Below, piece by piece: positions 9,615-18,127 of a stretch of 64,000 nucleotides of DNA (position 1 is its first letter; every line of letters starts with the position of its first letter). The notes beneath the pieces are model-generated. The model was not told where the DNA came from. It was given only the letters and a program-made list of their open reading frames with translations, and ran no database searches. This stretch comes from CF-162 sp963667205 (GTDB lineage Bacteria > Chloroflexota > Dehalococcoidia > SM23-28-2 > RBG-16-64-32). The DNA is taken from positions 868,001 through 932,000 of the forward strand of contig OY762959.1 of NCBI GenBank assembly GCA_963667205.1, given 5' to 3'. Position numbers and translations under genes: made by a program.

Positions 9615-10469
9615 CTATGTTCCGCTCGCGCCGCCACGCCAGACGGCGCCGCGGCCCGGCGCGAAGAGGAAGGCCGCGATGAACGCGCCTGTGGCGGTGA
9701 GGACGATCGCCGCGCTGGCCGAGACATCGGCGTGCCAGGCTACGTATAGCCCAACGACGGACGATGCGACACCGATGGCGGCGCCAGCGAGCATCATCGT
9801 CGAAAGGCGGCGCGTCAGCAGCTGCGCCGTCGCAGCCGGCGTCACGAGAAGCGCTACGACGAGCACGATGCCCACAGTCTGCAGAGCGATCACGGTGACG
9901 AGCGCCAGCAGCGCCAGCAGGCCGTACTCGATCCAGGCGACGGGGAGGCCCGACGCCTGCGCCATCGCCGGATCGAAGGCGTTGAACAGCAGCTCCTTGT
10001 AGAAGAGCAGGACGATGAGGACAACGAATGCCCCGACGGCCGCCGTCAGCCAGACGTCGTTCCAGCTGACGGCGAGCACGTTGCCGAAGACGAACGAAAA
10101 GAGGTCGCCCGTGTAGTTGTCCTGCCTCGAGACGATGAGGATGCCGAGCGCGAAGGCGCCGACGAAGATGATGCCGATCGCCGTGTCGTTGCGGATGACG
10201 CCACGACGGCTGATGTAGCCGATCGCCAGTGCCGTCAGCAGCGCCGCGATGCCGCCGCCGACGTAGAGGTTCTCGCCCAACGCGAAGGCGACGGCGACGC
10301 CGCCGAAACTGGCGTGCGGGAGCGCGTCGCCGATGAACGCCATCCCTTTCAGGATCACCAGCGCGCCGACGATCGCCGCCACCGCGCTGACGATTGCGGC
10401 GGCGAGAAGGCCGCGCTGCATGAACTCGAACGTCCACGGCTCGCGGAAGAAGTCGACGATTGAGTCCAC
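9615..10469 (-). CDS. znuB: Metal ABC transporter permease (ZnuB-like)
   Basis: 284 residues with about eight hydrophobic segments and the ABC-3 family signatures GDALPHASFGGVAVAFALG and GIIFVGAFALGIL. This is the membrane channel of a Zn/Mn/Fe importer. It starts 4 bases after the znuC stop and is the last gene of the zur-znuA-znuC-znuB operon. Zinc is preferred because of the linked Fur-family regulator; manganese remains possible. Confidence 0.88.
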   Translation of the reverse strand: MDSIVDFFREPWTFEFMQRGLLAAAIVSAVAAIVGALVILKGMAFIGDALPHASFGGVAVAFALGENLYVGGGIAALLTALAIGYISRRGVIRNDTAIGIIFVGAFALGILIVSRQDNYTGDLFSFVFGNVLAVSWNDVWLTAAVGAFVVLIVLLFYKELLFNAFDPAMAQASGLPVAWIEYGLLALLALVTVIALQTVGIVLVVALLVTPAATAQLLTRRLSTMMLAGAAIGVASSVVGLYVAWHADVSASAAIVLTATGAFIAAFLFAPGRGAVWRGGASGT

Positions 10470-10473
10470 GGCT

Positions 10474-11250
10474 CTATATCCCGATGAAGGTGGATTGGTC
10501 GGAGCGCACGACCATCAAGTGACGGTCGTAAGCCTCGTTCAGCGCCTCCGGCGTGAAGACGTCGGCAGGCCGGCCGAAGGCGATCACGTGCTTGTTGAGC
10601 AGCACGGCATGGTCGAAGTCCTCGTCCACGCAGGAGAGGTCATGCGTGGCGATGAAGAGCGTCTTGCCCTCCTCAACGAGGCCCTGGAAAAGCTCGATCA
10701 GGTCGTGCTGCGCGGCCGCGTCCAGGCCGGCGAACGGCTCGTCCAGGAGCATCAGGTCTCCCTGCTGCGTGAGCGCGCGGGCGATCAGCGCCCGCCTGCG
10801 CTCCCCACCGGAGAGCTCGCCGATCTGGCGGCCTGCCATCTCCGTGAGGCGCACCCGTTCGAGGGCGGACGCCGCTATCTCGCGGTCCGTGGCGCCGGGC
10901 CGGCGGACGACGCCCAGCTTGCCGTAGCGCCCCATCAAGACGACGTCGCTCACGGTGACCGGAAACTCCCAATCGACAAGGTCAACCTGCGGCGTGTAGC
11001 TCACGAGACCTGCCCGGGGCTTGCCCGCCCGTCCGAAGACCGAGACCTCGCCCGACCACGGCTTGTGCATTCCGAGGACCACCTTGATCAGCGTCGACTT
11101 GCCGGCGCCGTTCGGGCCGACAAGCCCGGCGAGGCACCCCGGCTCGATGCGAAACGTGACCCCGTCGAGCGCGCCGTGGCCGTCGTAGCCGGCCGAGAGC
11201 TCCTGGACGTCAAGAGCCCAGCCCGAAGGGCCGTCCACGCGCTCAGCCAC
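10474..11250 (-). CDS. znuC: Metal ABC transporter ATP-binding protein (ZnuC-like)
   Basis: ABC ATPase with Walker A GPNGAGKST, signature LSGGERRRA and Walker B LMLLDEPFAGLD, all at normal spacing. I chose the GTG at 11250 (258 residues): GGAGG lies five bases upstream and the start overlaps the znuA stop (GTGGCTGA), a classic coupled junction. Longer in-frame starts at 11280 and 11304 would overlap znuA by 38 and 62 bases and add residues unlike the family. Confidence 0.88.
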   Translation of the reverse strand: MAERVDGPSGWALDVQELSAGYDGHGALDGVTFRIEPGCLAGLVGPNGAGKSTLIKVVLGMHKPWSGEVSVFGRAGKPRAGLVSYTPQVDLVDWEFPVTVSDVVLMGRYGKLGVVRRPGATDREIAASALERVRLTEMAGRQIGELSGGERRRALIARALTQQGDLMLLDEPFAGLDAAAQHDLIELFQGLVEEGKTLFIATHDLSCVDEDFDHAVLLNKHVIAFGRPADVFTPEALNEAYDRHLMVVRSDQSTFIGI

Positions 11251-12175
11251 CGCTGCCTCCGAGGCAGCGCGCCAGCTCATCGGCGTCGAAGCGGAGTAGC
11301 TCAATATACGTCGTCACGGTCCCGTCCAGCGCCCCGCTGTACAGCGGGCAGACCTCGGCACCCGTGTCGGAAGCGATCTGCTCCAGGGTGCTGGTCTCGA
11401 CAGACGTCTGCGGCTCGGTGAAGACGGCCGGGATGCCGAGACCCTCGATCGTCGTGATCAGGTCGCTGATGTCACCCGGGCTGGCGTCCTGGCCGGGGCC
11501 GGGCACGACAAAGCCGGCGACCTCGAAATCTACGGTGCGAGCCAGGTAGCCGAAGGCGTCGTGCGAGGTGACGATCAGGCGCGCCGCGGGCGGAACGGCG
11601 GCGACGCGCACGCGCATGTACAGGGCCGTCTCGTTCAGCTTTGCGGCGTAAGTGTCGTAGTTCGCGCGGTAGACGTCGCTTCCGCCGGCATCAGCCAGGC
11701 TAAGCGTGTCGCGGATGAGCCTCGCGTACTCGCGCCCGATGGCGGGGTCCATCCAGAGGTGCGGGTCCGGGCTGACCTGCCCCTCCACCGAAATCGTCGG
11801 CACACCGGCGCCGATCGCCGCTTCGGCCAGTTCGACGAGAACGGCGTCGGCGGCGAGGTTCGCGCCGATCACGCGCAAGACGGAGGGTTCGAGGCCGAGG
11901 CCGTTGGCGAAAACGACGTCGGCGTCGGCGATCTTTCGGGCGTCGCCGGGAGAGGGATCGAACGTGTGCGGGTCCGCGCCGCGCGGCAGGAGCGAGTCGA
12001 CCGCGGCACGCTCGCCGGCGACGTTGGAGGCGATGTCGGCGAAGAGCGGCAGCGTCGTCAGGACGACGGGGCCATCGGGGCGGGCGGTGTTCCCGTCGCC
12101 GCAGCCGGCAGCGAGGGCGGTGCCGACGGCGATGAGGCAGAGGACGAACACCCGCCTCGGCAGCGGCGGCCTCAC
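11243..12175 (-). CDS. znuA: Metal ABC transporter substrate-binding lipoprotein (ZnuA-like)
   Basis: 310 residues from the GTG at 12175, which overlaps the zur stop (GTGA). The N-terminus carries a hydrophobic signal and a lipobox (ALAAGC), so it is a membrane-anchored receptor. It has the cluster A-I pattern: LPLFADIASNVAG, DPHTFDPSPGDARKIADADVVFANGLGLE, SPDPHLWMDP and ARLIVTSHDAFGYLA, giving metal-binding His residues. It delivers metal to ZnuB/ZnuC. A TTG at 12211 is an alternative start with no ribosome site. Confidence 0.88.
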   Translation of the reverse strand: MRPPLPRRVFVLCLIAVGTALAAGCGDGNTARPDGPVVLTTLPLFADIASNVAGERAAVDSLLPRGADPHTFDPSPGDARKIADADVVFANGLGLEPSVLRVIGANLAADAVLVELAEAAIGAGVPTISVEGQVSPDPHLWMDPAIGREYARLIRDTLSLADAGGSDVYRANYDTYAAKLNETALYMRVRVAAVPPAARLIVTSHDAFGYLARTVDFEVAGFVVPGPGQDASPGDISDLITTIEGLGIPAVFTEPQTSVETSTLEQIASDTGAEVCPLYSGALDGTVTTYIELLRFDADELARCLGGSGG

Positions 12176-12600
12176 GCCGGGACCGCCGTGCTGGAGCGGC
12201 AGGCGGAGCAACGTCCGTAGAGCTCGAGCCAGTGGCCCTCGATCTCGTAGCCGGAAGCGTCGGCGACGTCACGAAGGGCGCCGGCGACGGCGCACTGGTC
12301 CAGGTCTTGCACGGCGCCACAGCCGGTGCAGACGAGGTGATGGTGGTGGCCGCTGCGGGAGGCCAGGTAGCGCGGGCTGCCGTCGTCCAGGCGGACACGG
12401 CAAACGACGCCGAGATCGCTGAGGAGACGGATCGTGCGGAAGACAGTGGCGCGACCGGCCCCGCGGCAGCGCTTCGCCAGCTCGTCGGCGGCGAAGTGGT
12501 TCTTGCGGGCGAGGATGGCGGCGATCACGGCGCGGCGCGAGGGCGTAACGCGGTAGCCGCGCGCTTCGAGTTCGAGTGAGATCTGCTCCAGGTCGGACAT
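12172..12600 (-). CDS. zur: Fur family transcriptional regulator (Zur-like)
   Basis: 142 residues from the ATG at 12600. The winged-helix part reads GYRVTPSRRAVIAAILA...RATVFRTIRLLSDLG. The metal-binding part has the HHHHLVCTGCG cluster and a C-terminal CSAC pair forming the structural zinc site. It is the first gene of the metal uptake operon, and its start directly abuts a long palindrome, so negative autoregulation with metal as corepressor is expected. The identity of the metal is inferred from the transporter. Confidence 0.88.
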   Translation of the reverse strand: MSDLEQISLELEARGYRVTPSRRAVIAAILARKNHFAADELAKRCRGAGRATVFRTIRLLSDLGVVCRVRLDDGSPRYLASRSGHHHHLVCTGCGAVQDLDQCAVAGALRDVADASGYEIEGHWLELYGRCSACRSSTAVPA

Positions 12601-12631
12601 GATACTTGGTCTCAGGTGAGACGAAGTATCA
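12600..12631 (-). promoter_or_regulatory. Zur/Fur-type operator palindrome
   Basis: Inverted repeat with 15-base arms TGATACTTGGTCTCA and TGAGACGAAGTATCA, one mismatch, spacer GG. It touches the zur start codon. Position, symmetry and the Fur-family gene make it the likely operator of the zur-znuACB operon. The sequence differs from the enterobacterial and actinobacterial Zur boxes. Confidence 0.75.
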
Positions 12632-12672
12632 ACGACCGGCGCTCGCCGGGTCAAGCGGGTGAACGGAGGGCG

Positions 12673-13500
12673 CTATTCCGCTGCCGGGAAGTGCGCGTAG
12701 GCGAGCCAGCTGTCCGGGAGGTCGGAAGCACCGCCCGACTCCAGAAGGGTGAGGCCAACGCCGGTCGGGGCCACTGCGAGCGCCGTGAGGTCCACCGGTA
12801 GCAGGCAGTAGCCGTCCTCAGGCTCAAAGGAGGCTGCCAGCGCGCCCACCGTGTCGGCCCAGAGCCACACCTGGTAGACCATGCCTTCCGGTGCGTCCTC
12901 CAGGTTCTCGCAGATCACGAGGCCTTCTTCACTGTCTTCGCTCCAGGTATAGAGGACGCTGGCCGGTTGCGGCTCGCCAGACATCTTCATCTCGACGCCT
13001 GGACGGCTGGTCTTGGCGAGGGAAACGAGCAAGGCAGAGGCATTGTCCGCCGCGTCGCTGGCATCCCGGACGCGGCCCTCAAGCTCTTGCGTCGTGCCCT
13101 GTATCTGGGACTCCATCCGGTCGTTTTCGGAGCGCAGGTCGTTGACCTGGGCCTGCAGCACGCCGGCAAAGGCAAGCGCGGCGATGCTGGCGACGCCAAG
13201 TCCGGCCGCTGCCGACGCCCAGGAGAGTCGCAAGCGCTGCAGGATCGGTTGCCGTTCTGAGCGCTTATCCAGCGCCGCTTCCTCGCGGGCGATCGCCATG
13301 ATGCGCCCTTCCAGTCCTTCCGGGACGCCTTTCATCGGCACGGAGAGCGCGAGCAGGGACGCCGTTCGCTGCGCCCTGCCCAGCTCGTCCCAGCAGCGGA
13401 CACACTCCGCCACGTGAGATTCGATCTCGGCGGTCTCTTCAGGCGCGCTGGCGCCGAGGGCGTAGGCGTCGATGATGTCGCGGACTTCGGAGCAGTCCAT
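12673..13500 (-). CDS. Anti-sigma factor (RskA-like)
   Basis: 275 residues. The N-terminus has a zinc-containing anti-sigma motif (HVAECVRCWDEL, H-x3-C-x2-C). One transmembrane segment lies around residues 80-100, followed by a coiled-coil stretch and an extracytoplasmic RskA-type domain ending near residue 270. It should hold the adjacent ECF sigma factor at the membrane. The ATG overlaps the sigma stop as TGATG, a coupled junction. Confidence 0.85.
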   Translation of the reverse strand: MDCSEVRDIIDAYALGASAPEETAEIESHVAECVRCWDELGRAQRTASLLALSVPMKGVPEGLEGRIMAIAREEAALDKRSERQPILQRLRLSWASAAAGLGVASIAALAFAGVLQAQVNDLRSENDRMESQIQGTTQELEGRVRDASDAADNASALLVSLAKTSRPGVEMKMSGEPQPASVLYTWSEDSEEGLVICENLEDAPEGMVYQVWLWADTVGALAASFEPEDGYCLLPVDLTALAVAPTGVGLTLLESGGASDLPDSWLAYAHFPAAE

Positions 13501-14111
13501 CAGCTCTTCTCCAGCCTCAGCTCCGGTGTCAGAGCTACGCGCAGCTTCTGCATGCCGAGCCTGATCCGCGTCTTTACGGTGCCAAGTGGCTGCTCCAGCA
13601 TCTGGGCGATCTCCTGCTGCGTGAAGCCGCCGAAGTAGGCGAGTTCGATCGTCTTTCGCTGGTCTTCCGGGAGCTTGAAGAGCGCGGCGACGATGATCCG
13701 GCGCTGGTCAGCCAGCTCGGCGGTCAGCCCCGGGTCTTCCGTCTCAGGCGCAGCCAGTTCTCGCTCGGCCTCCTCGGGCGAGGCCGTCTCGTGGCGATAG
13801 CGGCGGTTGCGCGACCGCACCTCGTCCACCGCGCGGTTGCGGGAGACAGACGTGAGCCACGTGGTCAGCCGGCCACGCATCGGCGAGTAGCTGTCCGGCT
13901 TTCGCCAGATCCTCAGAAATACTTCTTGCACCATGTCCTCAGCGAGGTGCGCGTCTCGCAATACCCGGTAAGTCGCCGAGTACACGAGCTTGCTATAGCG
14001 TGCGTAGAGCGTTCTGAAAGCAGCGAGGTCTCGAACAGTGAGACGCTGCATCAGCTCTTCGTCGCTCAGGTCGCCATAGAGCCCCTCGTCTGGGGATACG
14101 TCTTCGGTCAC
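13500..14111 (-). CDS. ECF RNA polymerase sigma factor (SigK-like)
   Basis: 203 residues with sigma-70 region 2 (YRVLRDAHLAEDMVQEVFLRIW) and region 4 helix-turn-helix (AYFGGFTQQEIAQMLEQPLGTVKTRI). Followed immediately by its anti-sigma gene. It diverges from an HtrA-type protease, suggesting an envelope-stress role, though no promoter consensus could be confirmed in the 150-base divergent region. GTG start with AGGGGAA upstream. Confidence 0.9.
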   Translation of the reverse strand: MTEDVSPDEGLYGDLSDEELMQRLTVRDLAAFRTLYARYSKLVYSATYRVLRDAHLAEDMVQEVFLRIWRKPDSYSPMRGRLTTWLTSVSRNRAVDEVRSRNRRYRHETASPEEAERELAAPETEDPGLTAELADQRRIIVAALFKLPEDQRKTIELAYFGGFTQQEIAQMLEQPLGTVKTRIRLGMQKLRVALTPELRLEKS

Positions 14112-14261
14112 TTGGGCAGATTCCCCTTCCTTGGCCCCATTCTAAGACAACGCGCCGGGACGGGACACGGAAACGGCGACCTCTGCGCCTTAATGCGTCC
14201 TTAATCTTTGGCTGGCTACGATGGCTGCGACCGGTGGAGGGGCGGTCCAAAAGGAGGTACC

Positions 14262-15353
14262 GTGAAACGCATAGGGTTCCTGGCCGCGGCCGCGCTCATC
14301 CTCGCGCTGGGCGTTCTGGCGGCGGCCTGCACCAGCAGCGACGATGGTGGCTTCGGAGATGACGCATCCGGTACGCCATCCGACGGTCCGTCCACGACTG
14401 ACGCCACCAACACCAGCCAGCCATCGGCCGATCCCCTCATCGAGAACACTGTTGAGCTCGTTGAACAGCTGCGGCCTTCCGTCGTTCACGTCCGCACGCC
14501 GCAGGGTGTGGGCACCGGCTTCATCATCAACGAGGCCGGCTACATCGTGACGAACAACCACGTCATCAGCAACGACAACGGCCAGCCGGCCAGCGACATC
14601 GAGATCACGCTCAGCGACGGCCGCGTCCTGGACGCCGAGATCATCGGGCGCGATGAGCGGACCGACGTCGCGGTCCTGAAGATCGACGCCGGTGGCTTGA
14701 CGGCCGTGCCGCTGGGCACATCGTCGTCGCTTCGAGCCAGCCAGGAAGTGATCGCCATGGGCAACGCGCTGAACCTGCCCGGCGGGCCGACGGTCACCAA
14801 GGGCGTGGTCAGCGCCGTCAACCGCGAGGTCAACGAGGGCCAAGTGCTCATCGCGGACGCGATTCAGACAGACGCAGCGATCAACCCCGGCAACTCCGGC
14901 GGCCCTCTGGTGACGGCTGACGGCCGCGTCGTTGACATCACGACGGCCGTGCTACGCGGCCAGGGCGGCGTCGCCGAGAGCATCGGCCTCGCTGTCTCGA
15001 TCGACCTCGCCAAGCCCGTCGTCGACAAGCTGATCGAGGACGGCTTCGTGAGCCGCGGCTTCATCGGCATCGGCACGGCGGCGGTCAACCGCGCGCACGA
15101 GAACAACTGCACCGTTGACGCCGACGGCGGCGTCCTCGTGACGAACGTCCAGGCCGACACGCCAGCAGCCGCCGGCGGCTTCGAGGACTGCGACGTCATC
15201 GTCGAGATCGAGAACCTGGGCGTCGACAACATCACCGATCTCTACCGGGCGCTGCTCGAACATGGCCCGGGCGAGACGGTCGATGTACGCTACATACGTG
15301 ATGGAGACACCCAGGCCACTGTCGTCACTCTCGCCTCGTCGCCTTCTTCCTAG
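14262..15353 (+). CDS. HtrA/DegP-type serine protease, lipoprotein
   Basis: 363 residues from the GTG at 14262, preceded by AAAGGAGGT. The signal peptide ends in a lipobox (VLAAAC), followed by a Ser/Thr/Asp-rich linker. The catalytic triad is His in TNNHVISN, Asp in RTDVAVLKID and Ser in NPGNSGGPLV. A single PDZ domain follows (GFIGIG... VLVTNVQADTPAAAGGFEDCDVI). It probably degrades or chaperones misfolded exported proteins. Divergent from an ECF sigma/anti-sigma pair. Confidence 0.92.
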   Translation: MKRIGFLAAAALILALGVLAAACTSSDDGGFGDDASGTPSDGPSTTDATNTSQPSADPLIENTVELVEQLRPSVVHVRTPQGVGTGFIINEAGYIVTNNHVISNDNGQPASDIEITLSDGRVLDAEIIGRDERTDVAVLKIDAGGLTAVPLGTSSSLRASQEVIAMGNALNLPGGPTVTKGVVSAVNREVNEGQVLIADAIQTDAAINPGNSGGPLVTADGRVVDITTAVLRGQGGVAESIGLAVSIDLAKPVVDKLIEDGFVSRGFIGIGTAAVNRAHENNCTVDADGGVLVTNVQADTPAAAGGFEDCDVIVEIENLGVDNITDLYRALLEHGPGETVDVRYIRDGDTQATVVTLASSPSS

Positions 15354-15365
15354 CGGGCGCAACGC

Positions 15366-16184
15366 TTGAACTGGACTGACGCGCTGGGGCGGACCGTTGA
15401 GATCGAACGGCCGCCCCGGCGGATCGTCTCGCTCGTCCCGAGCATCACGGAGGCGCTCTTCGCTTTCGATCTCGGCAAACGCATCGCCGGCGTCACGAAG
15501 TTCTGTACCGAACCGGCGGACGGCGTGGCGGAGGTGCCAAAGGTCGGAGGGACGAAGGGCGTCGACGTAGAGGCGGTGGCGAAGCTCAAGCCCGACCTCG
15601 TGATCGCCAACGCGGAGGAGAACGAGAAGGCGGACATCGAGGCCCTGGCGGCTCAGGGGCTGACAGTGTTCGTGACTTATCCCCGGACGGTCATCCATGC
15701 CACATCGATGATGCGCACGCTGGCGGAGATCGCGGACAAGAAAGACGCCGCGGCGCCGATCGTCGCCCTGATTGAGGCGGAGGCCGCCCTGGCGCGGGCA
15801 GCCGACCGCGAGCACACGCCGCTGCGCGTCTTCTGCCCGATCTGGCGTGGTGACAAGTGGATGACGATCGGCCCGGACACGTACGTGCACGACTTCCTCT
15901 CGTCCTGCGGCCTGCAGAACGTCTACGGCGAAAGCAAGGAACGCTACCCGCAGATCGAACTGGCGGACGTCGCGGCGAGACAGCCGGACGTTGTGCTTCT
16001 TCCGGACGAGCCCTACCGCTTTGCCCGGAAGCACGTGAAAGAGATCGCCGCGGCGATCCCCGGCATCGATGAATCGCGTATCCATTTAGTAGATGGCAAG
16101 GATATTTGCTGGTACGGACCGCGGATCGGCGAAGCGCTGCGGCGTATACGAAAGACCGCCTGGGGCTCCGCCCCTTCCTTGTGA
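15366..16184 (+). CDS. Cobalamin/helical-backbone metal receptor protein (BtuF-like)
   Basis: 272 residues resembling the type III substrate-binding fold: GRTVEIERPPRRIVSLVPSI at the N-terminus, then LKPDLVIAN and IELADVAARQPDVVLLPDEP. No signal peptide and no permease or ATPase nearby, as seen in many orphan cobalamin-binding-like proteins. TTG start 13 bases after htrA with a poor ribosome site, so it may depend on upstream translation. The ligand is not certain. Confidence 0.75.
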   Translation: MNWTDALGRTVEIERPPRRIVSLVPSITEALFAFDLGKRIAGVTKFCTEPADGVAEVPKVGGTKGVDVEAVAKLKPDLVIANAEENEKADIEALAAQGLTVFVTYPRTVIHATSMMRTLAEIADKKDAAAPIVALIEAEAALARAADREHTPLRVFCPIWRGDKWMTIGPDTYVHDFLSSCGLQNVYGESKERYPQIELADVAARQPDVVLLPDEPYRFARKHVKEIAAAIPGIDESRIHLVDGKDICWYGPRIGEALRRIRKTAWGSAPSL

Positions 16185-16252
16185 GACCAAATCGGTTGAT
16201 TTAAGCTGGATGTGAGAGGAACGCTAGTACCGTTCCTTCGAAGGTGATCTGA

Positions 16253-17104
16253 GTGATCAATAACCTAAAGACCATATTCCTCCTGACGCTCCTCTCCGGC
16301 GTGCTCCTGGCGCTGGGATTCTTCGTCGGTGGCCAGGTCGGCCTGATCGTCGCGCTGATCTTCGCGCTGGCGATGAACATGGGCTCGTACTGGTTCTCGG
16401 ACAAGCTGGCTCTGCGCATGACCGGTGCCAAGGAAGTGACGCAAGACCAGGAGCCGAGGCTGCACAAGATCGTCGACGAAGCGAGCTCGATGGCCAGGAT
16501 GCCGAAGCCCAAGGTCTGCATCATCCAGAACGACTCGCCGAACGCCTTCGCGACCGGCCGCAACGAGAAGCACGCCGCTGTCGCGGCGACGACCGGCATC
16601 CTGCGCATCCTGGACGACCGCGAACTGCTGGCGGTGTTCGGCCACGAGATGGGCCACATCAAGAACAAGGACATCCTCGTCAACGCCGTCGTCGCCTCGG
16701 TCGCTACGGCGATCATGTTCCTGGCGTTCATAGGCCGCTTCGCGCTGATCTTCGGCGGCCGGCGCGGGATCGGCGGCATCGTCGTCGTGCTGGCGATGGT
16801 CATCCTGGCGCCGATGGCCGCCATGATCATCCGCAGCGCCGTCTCCCGCCAGCGTGAGTTCGGCGCCGACGCGACCGGCGCGGCGATCACGCACAATCCG
16901 ATGTCGCTGGCGAGCGCGCTGCAGAAGCTGCAGGACTACAGCAAGGTGCGGCCAATGGAGGTCAACCCGGCTGTCTCGCACCTCTTCATCGTCAACCCGC
17001 TCGGCAAGATCGACTTCGCCTCGTTCTTCGCCTCGCACCCGCCGACGGAGAAGCGGATCGCGCGCCTGAACGAGATCGCGCGGCGCACGGGCAACCTAAG
17101 CTAA
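16253..17104 (+). CDS. htpX: Membrane zinc metalloprotease HtpX
   Basis: 283 residues, standard HtpX length. Two N-terminal membrane helices, the M48 zinc motif GHEMGH at about residues 139-144, two further helices, and a C-terminal TEKRIARL block including the third zinc-ligand region (REFGADATGA). It degrades damaged membrane proteins. GTG start. With HtrA upstream this stretch looks like envelope quality control. Confidence 0.9.
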   Translation: MINNLKTIFLLTLLSGVLLALGFFVGGQVGLIVALIFALAMNMGSYWFSDKLALRMTGAKEVTQDQEPRLHKIVDEASSMARMPKPKVCIIQNDSPNAFATGRNEKHAAVAATTGILRILDDRELLAVFGHEMGHIKNKDILVNAVVASVATAIMFLAFIGRFALIFGGRRGIGGIVVVLAMVILAPMAAMIIRSAVSRQREFGADATGAAITHNPMSLASALQKLQDYSKVRPMEVNPAVSHLFIVNPLGKIDFASFFASHPPTEKRIARLNEIARRTGNLS

Positions 17105-17112
17105 GCGGCTGC

Positions 17113-17118
17113 TATAAT
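17113..17118 (+). promoter_or_regulatory. Consensus -10 box upstream of the cupredoxin lipoprotein
   Basis: TATAAT, 37 bases before the GTG start at 17156, which also has AAAGGAG. The -35 region is not recognisable. The short leader is plausible. Confidence 0.5.
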
Positions 17119-17155
17119 CGGCCCGGCACGCATCGTCAGCTCGAAAGGAGCCCCC

Positions 17156-17602
17156 GTGAGGTTTCTGGTTCTTCCCGCTGCCCTTCTCCTCGTGATTCTG
17201 CTAGCGGCCTGCAGCAGCACGGGCACCGGCGGCGACCTCAAAGTCACCCTCGTTGAGTGGTCGGTCGTTACCGACCTGCAGACTCTCCCCGAGGGCCCGA
17301 TCAAGCTCGACATCAAGAACGACGGCGCGCGCGAGCACGAGCTCCTGATCGTCCGCTCCTTCATACCGGGCGCCGAGCTCCCGACGAAGGACGACGGTTC
17401 CCTCAACGAGGACGCCGCCGGTGTCGACGTCAAGCACGACATCAACGGCATTGAAGAGGGCGACAAGACGAGCCGCAGCTACACGCTGGATCCGGGCAGC
17501 TACGTGCTCCTCTGCAACATCGTGGAGGAGATCGACGGCGTCCAGACGTCGCACTACGCGCAGGGCATGTGGACCGAGTTCACGGTCACGGCCGAAGAGT
17601 AG
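17156..17602 (+). CDS. Cupredoxin-like lipoprotein
   Basis: 148 residues: signal peptide with lipobox LLAAC, then a plastocyanin-like domain. Candidate copper ligands are His in REHELLIV, Cys in YVLLCNI, and His/Met in SHYAQGM, in the order expected for type 1 copper sites. Probably an extracytoplasmic electron carrier or copper-binding protein. Convergent with the next gene; the stops are adjacent. Confidence 0.78.
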   Translation: MRFLVLPAALLLVILLAACSSTGTGGDLKVTLVEWSVVTDLQTLPEGPIKLDIKNDGAREHELLIVRSFIPGAELPTKDDGSLNEDAAGVDVKHDINGIEEGDKTSRSYTLDPGSYVLLCNIVEEIDGVQTSHYAQGMWTEFTVTAEE

Positions 17603-18124
17603 TCAGCCGGCCCGCGCGGAGTTGACGGCGCCCTGCATCGCGGCGCGGATGCGCGCCATCAACTCCGCCGACGGTGCTCCGTCGGCGAAGTCGCTGTCCG
17701 TCGCGTAAGTCGCTGACAGGGCCAGGCCTTCCAGGCTGGCGAAGAGCGGCCGCAAGCCGTACTCCACCGAGAGTGCGTGCTGCGGCGCCTGCCCCGTCTG
17801 CAGACCCACGCAGACCTTGCCCGCCAGATGCTCCGGCGGCAGCAGGTCGAAGAAGCACTTGAGGACACCTGTGTAGAGCCCCCGGTACGTGGGCGAGGCG
17901 GCGACGACGATGCGGGCGCAGCCGATGGCCTCGATCGCCTCGTCGATCGCCGGTGACTCCGCGCGGACGACGAGCGCGTCGGCCGGCAGCTCAGCGACGT
18001 CGACGAGCTGCGTCCGGCAGCCGAGCGTCTCCAGCTCCGACAGCGCGCGTTCGGCCAGCGTCTTCGACTTGGACGGCGCGCGCGGGCTGCCCGAGATGGC
18101 GACGGCGAAGAGGTCGTCAGGCAT
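17603..18124 (-). CDS. NADPH-dependent FMN reductase (SsuE-like)
   Basis: 173 residues with the flavodoxin-like FMN_red fold: AISGSPRAPSKSKTLAERAL at the N-terminus and ASPTYRGLYTGVLKCFFDLLP. It supplies reduced FMN. It lies directly downstream of a two-component monooxygenase (ssuD-like), supporting a role as the reductase partner in sulfonate desulfonation. Confidence 0.85.
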   Translation of the reverse strand: MPDDLFAVAISGSPRAPSKSKTLAERALSELETLGCRTQLVDVAELPADALVVRAESPAIDEAIEAIGCARIVVAASPTYRGLYTGVLKCFFDLLPPEHLAGKVCVGLQTGQAPQHALSVEYGLRPLFASLEGLALSATYATDSDFADGAPSAELMARIRAAMQGAVNSARAG

Positions 18125-18127
18125 CCG

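Noticed and set aside
14952..16085. Minus-strand ORF of 377 codons
   Set aside because: Antisense to htrA and the metal-receptor gene; no domain recognised.
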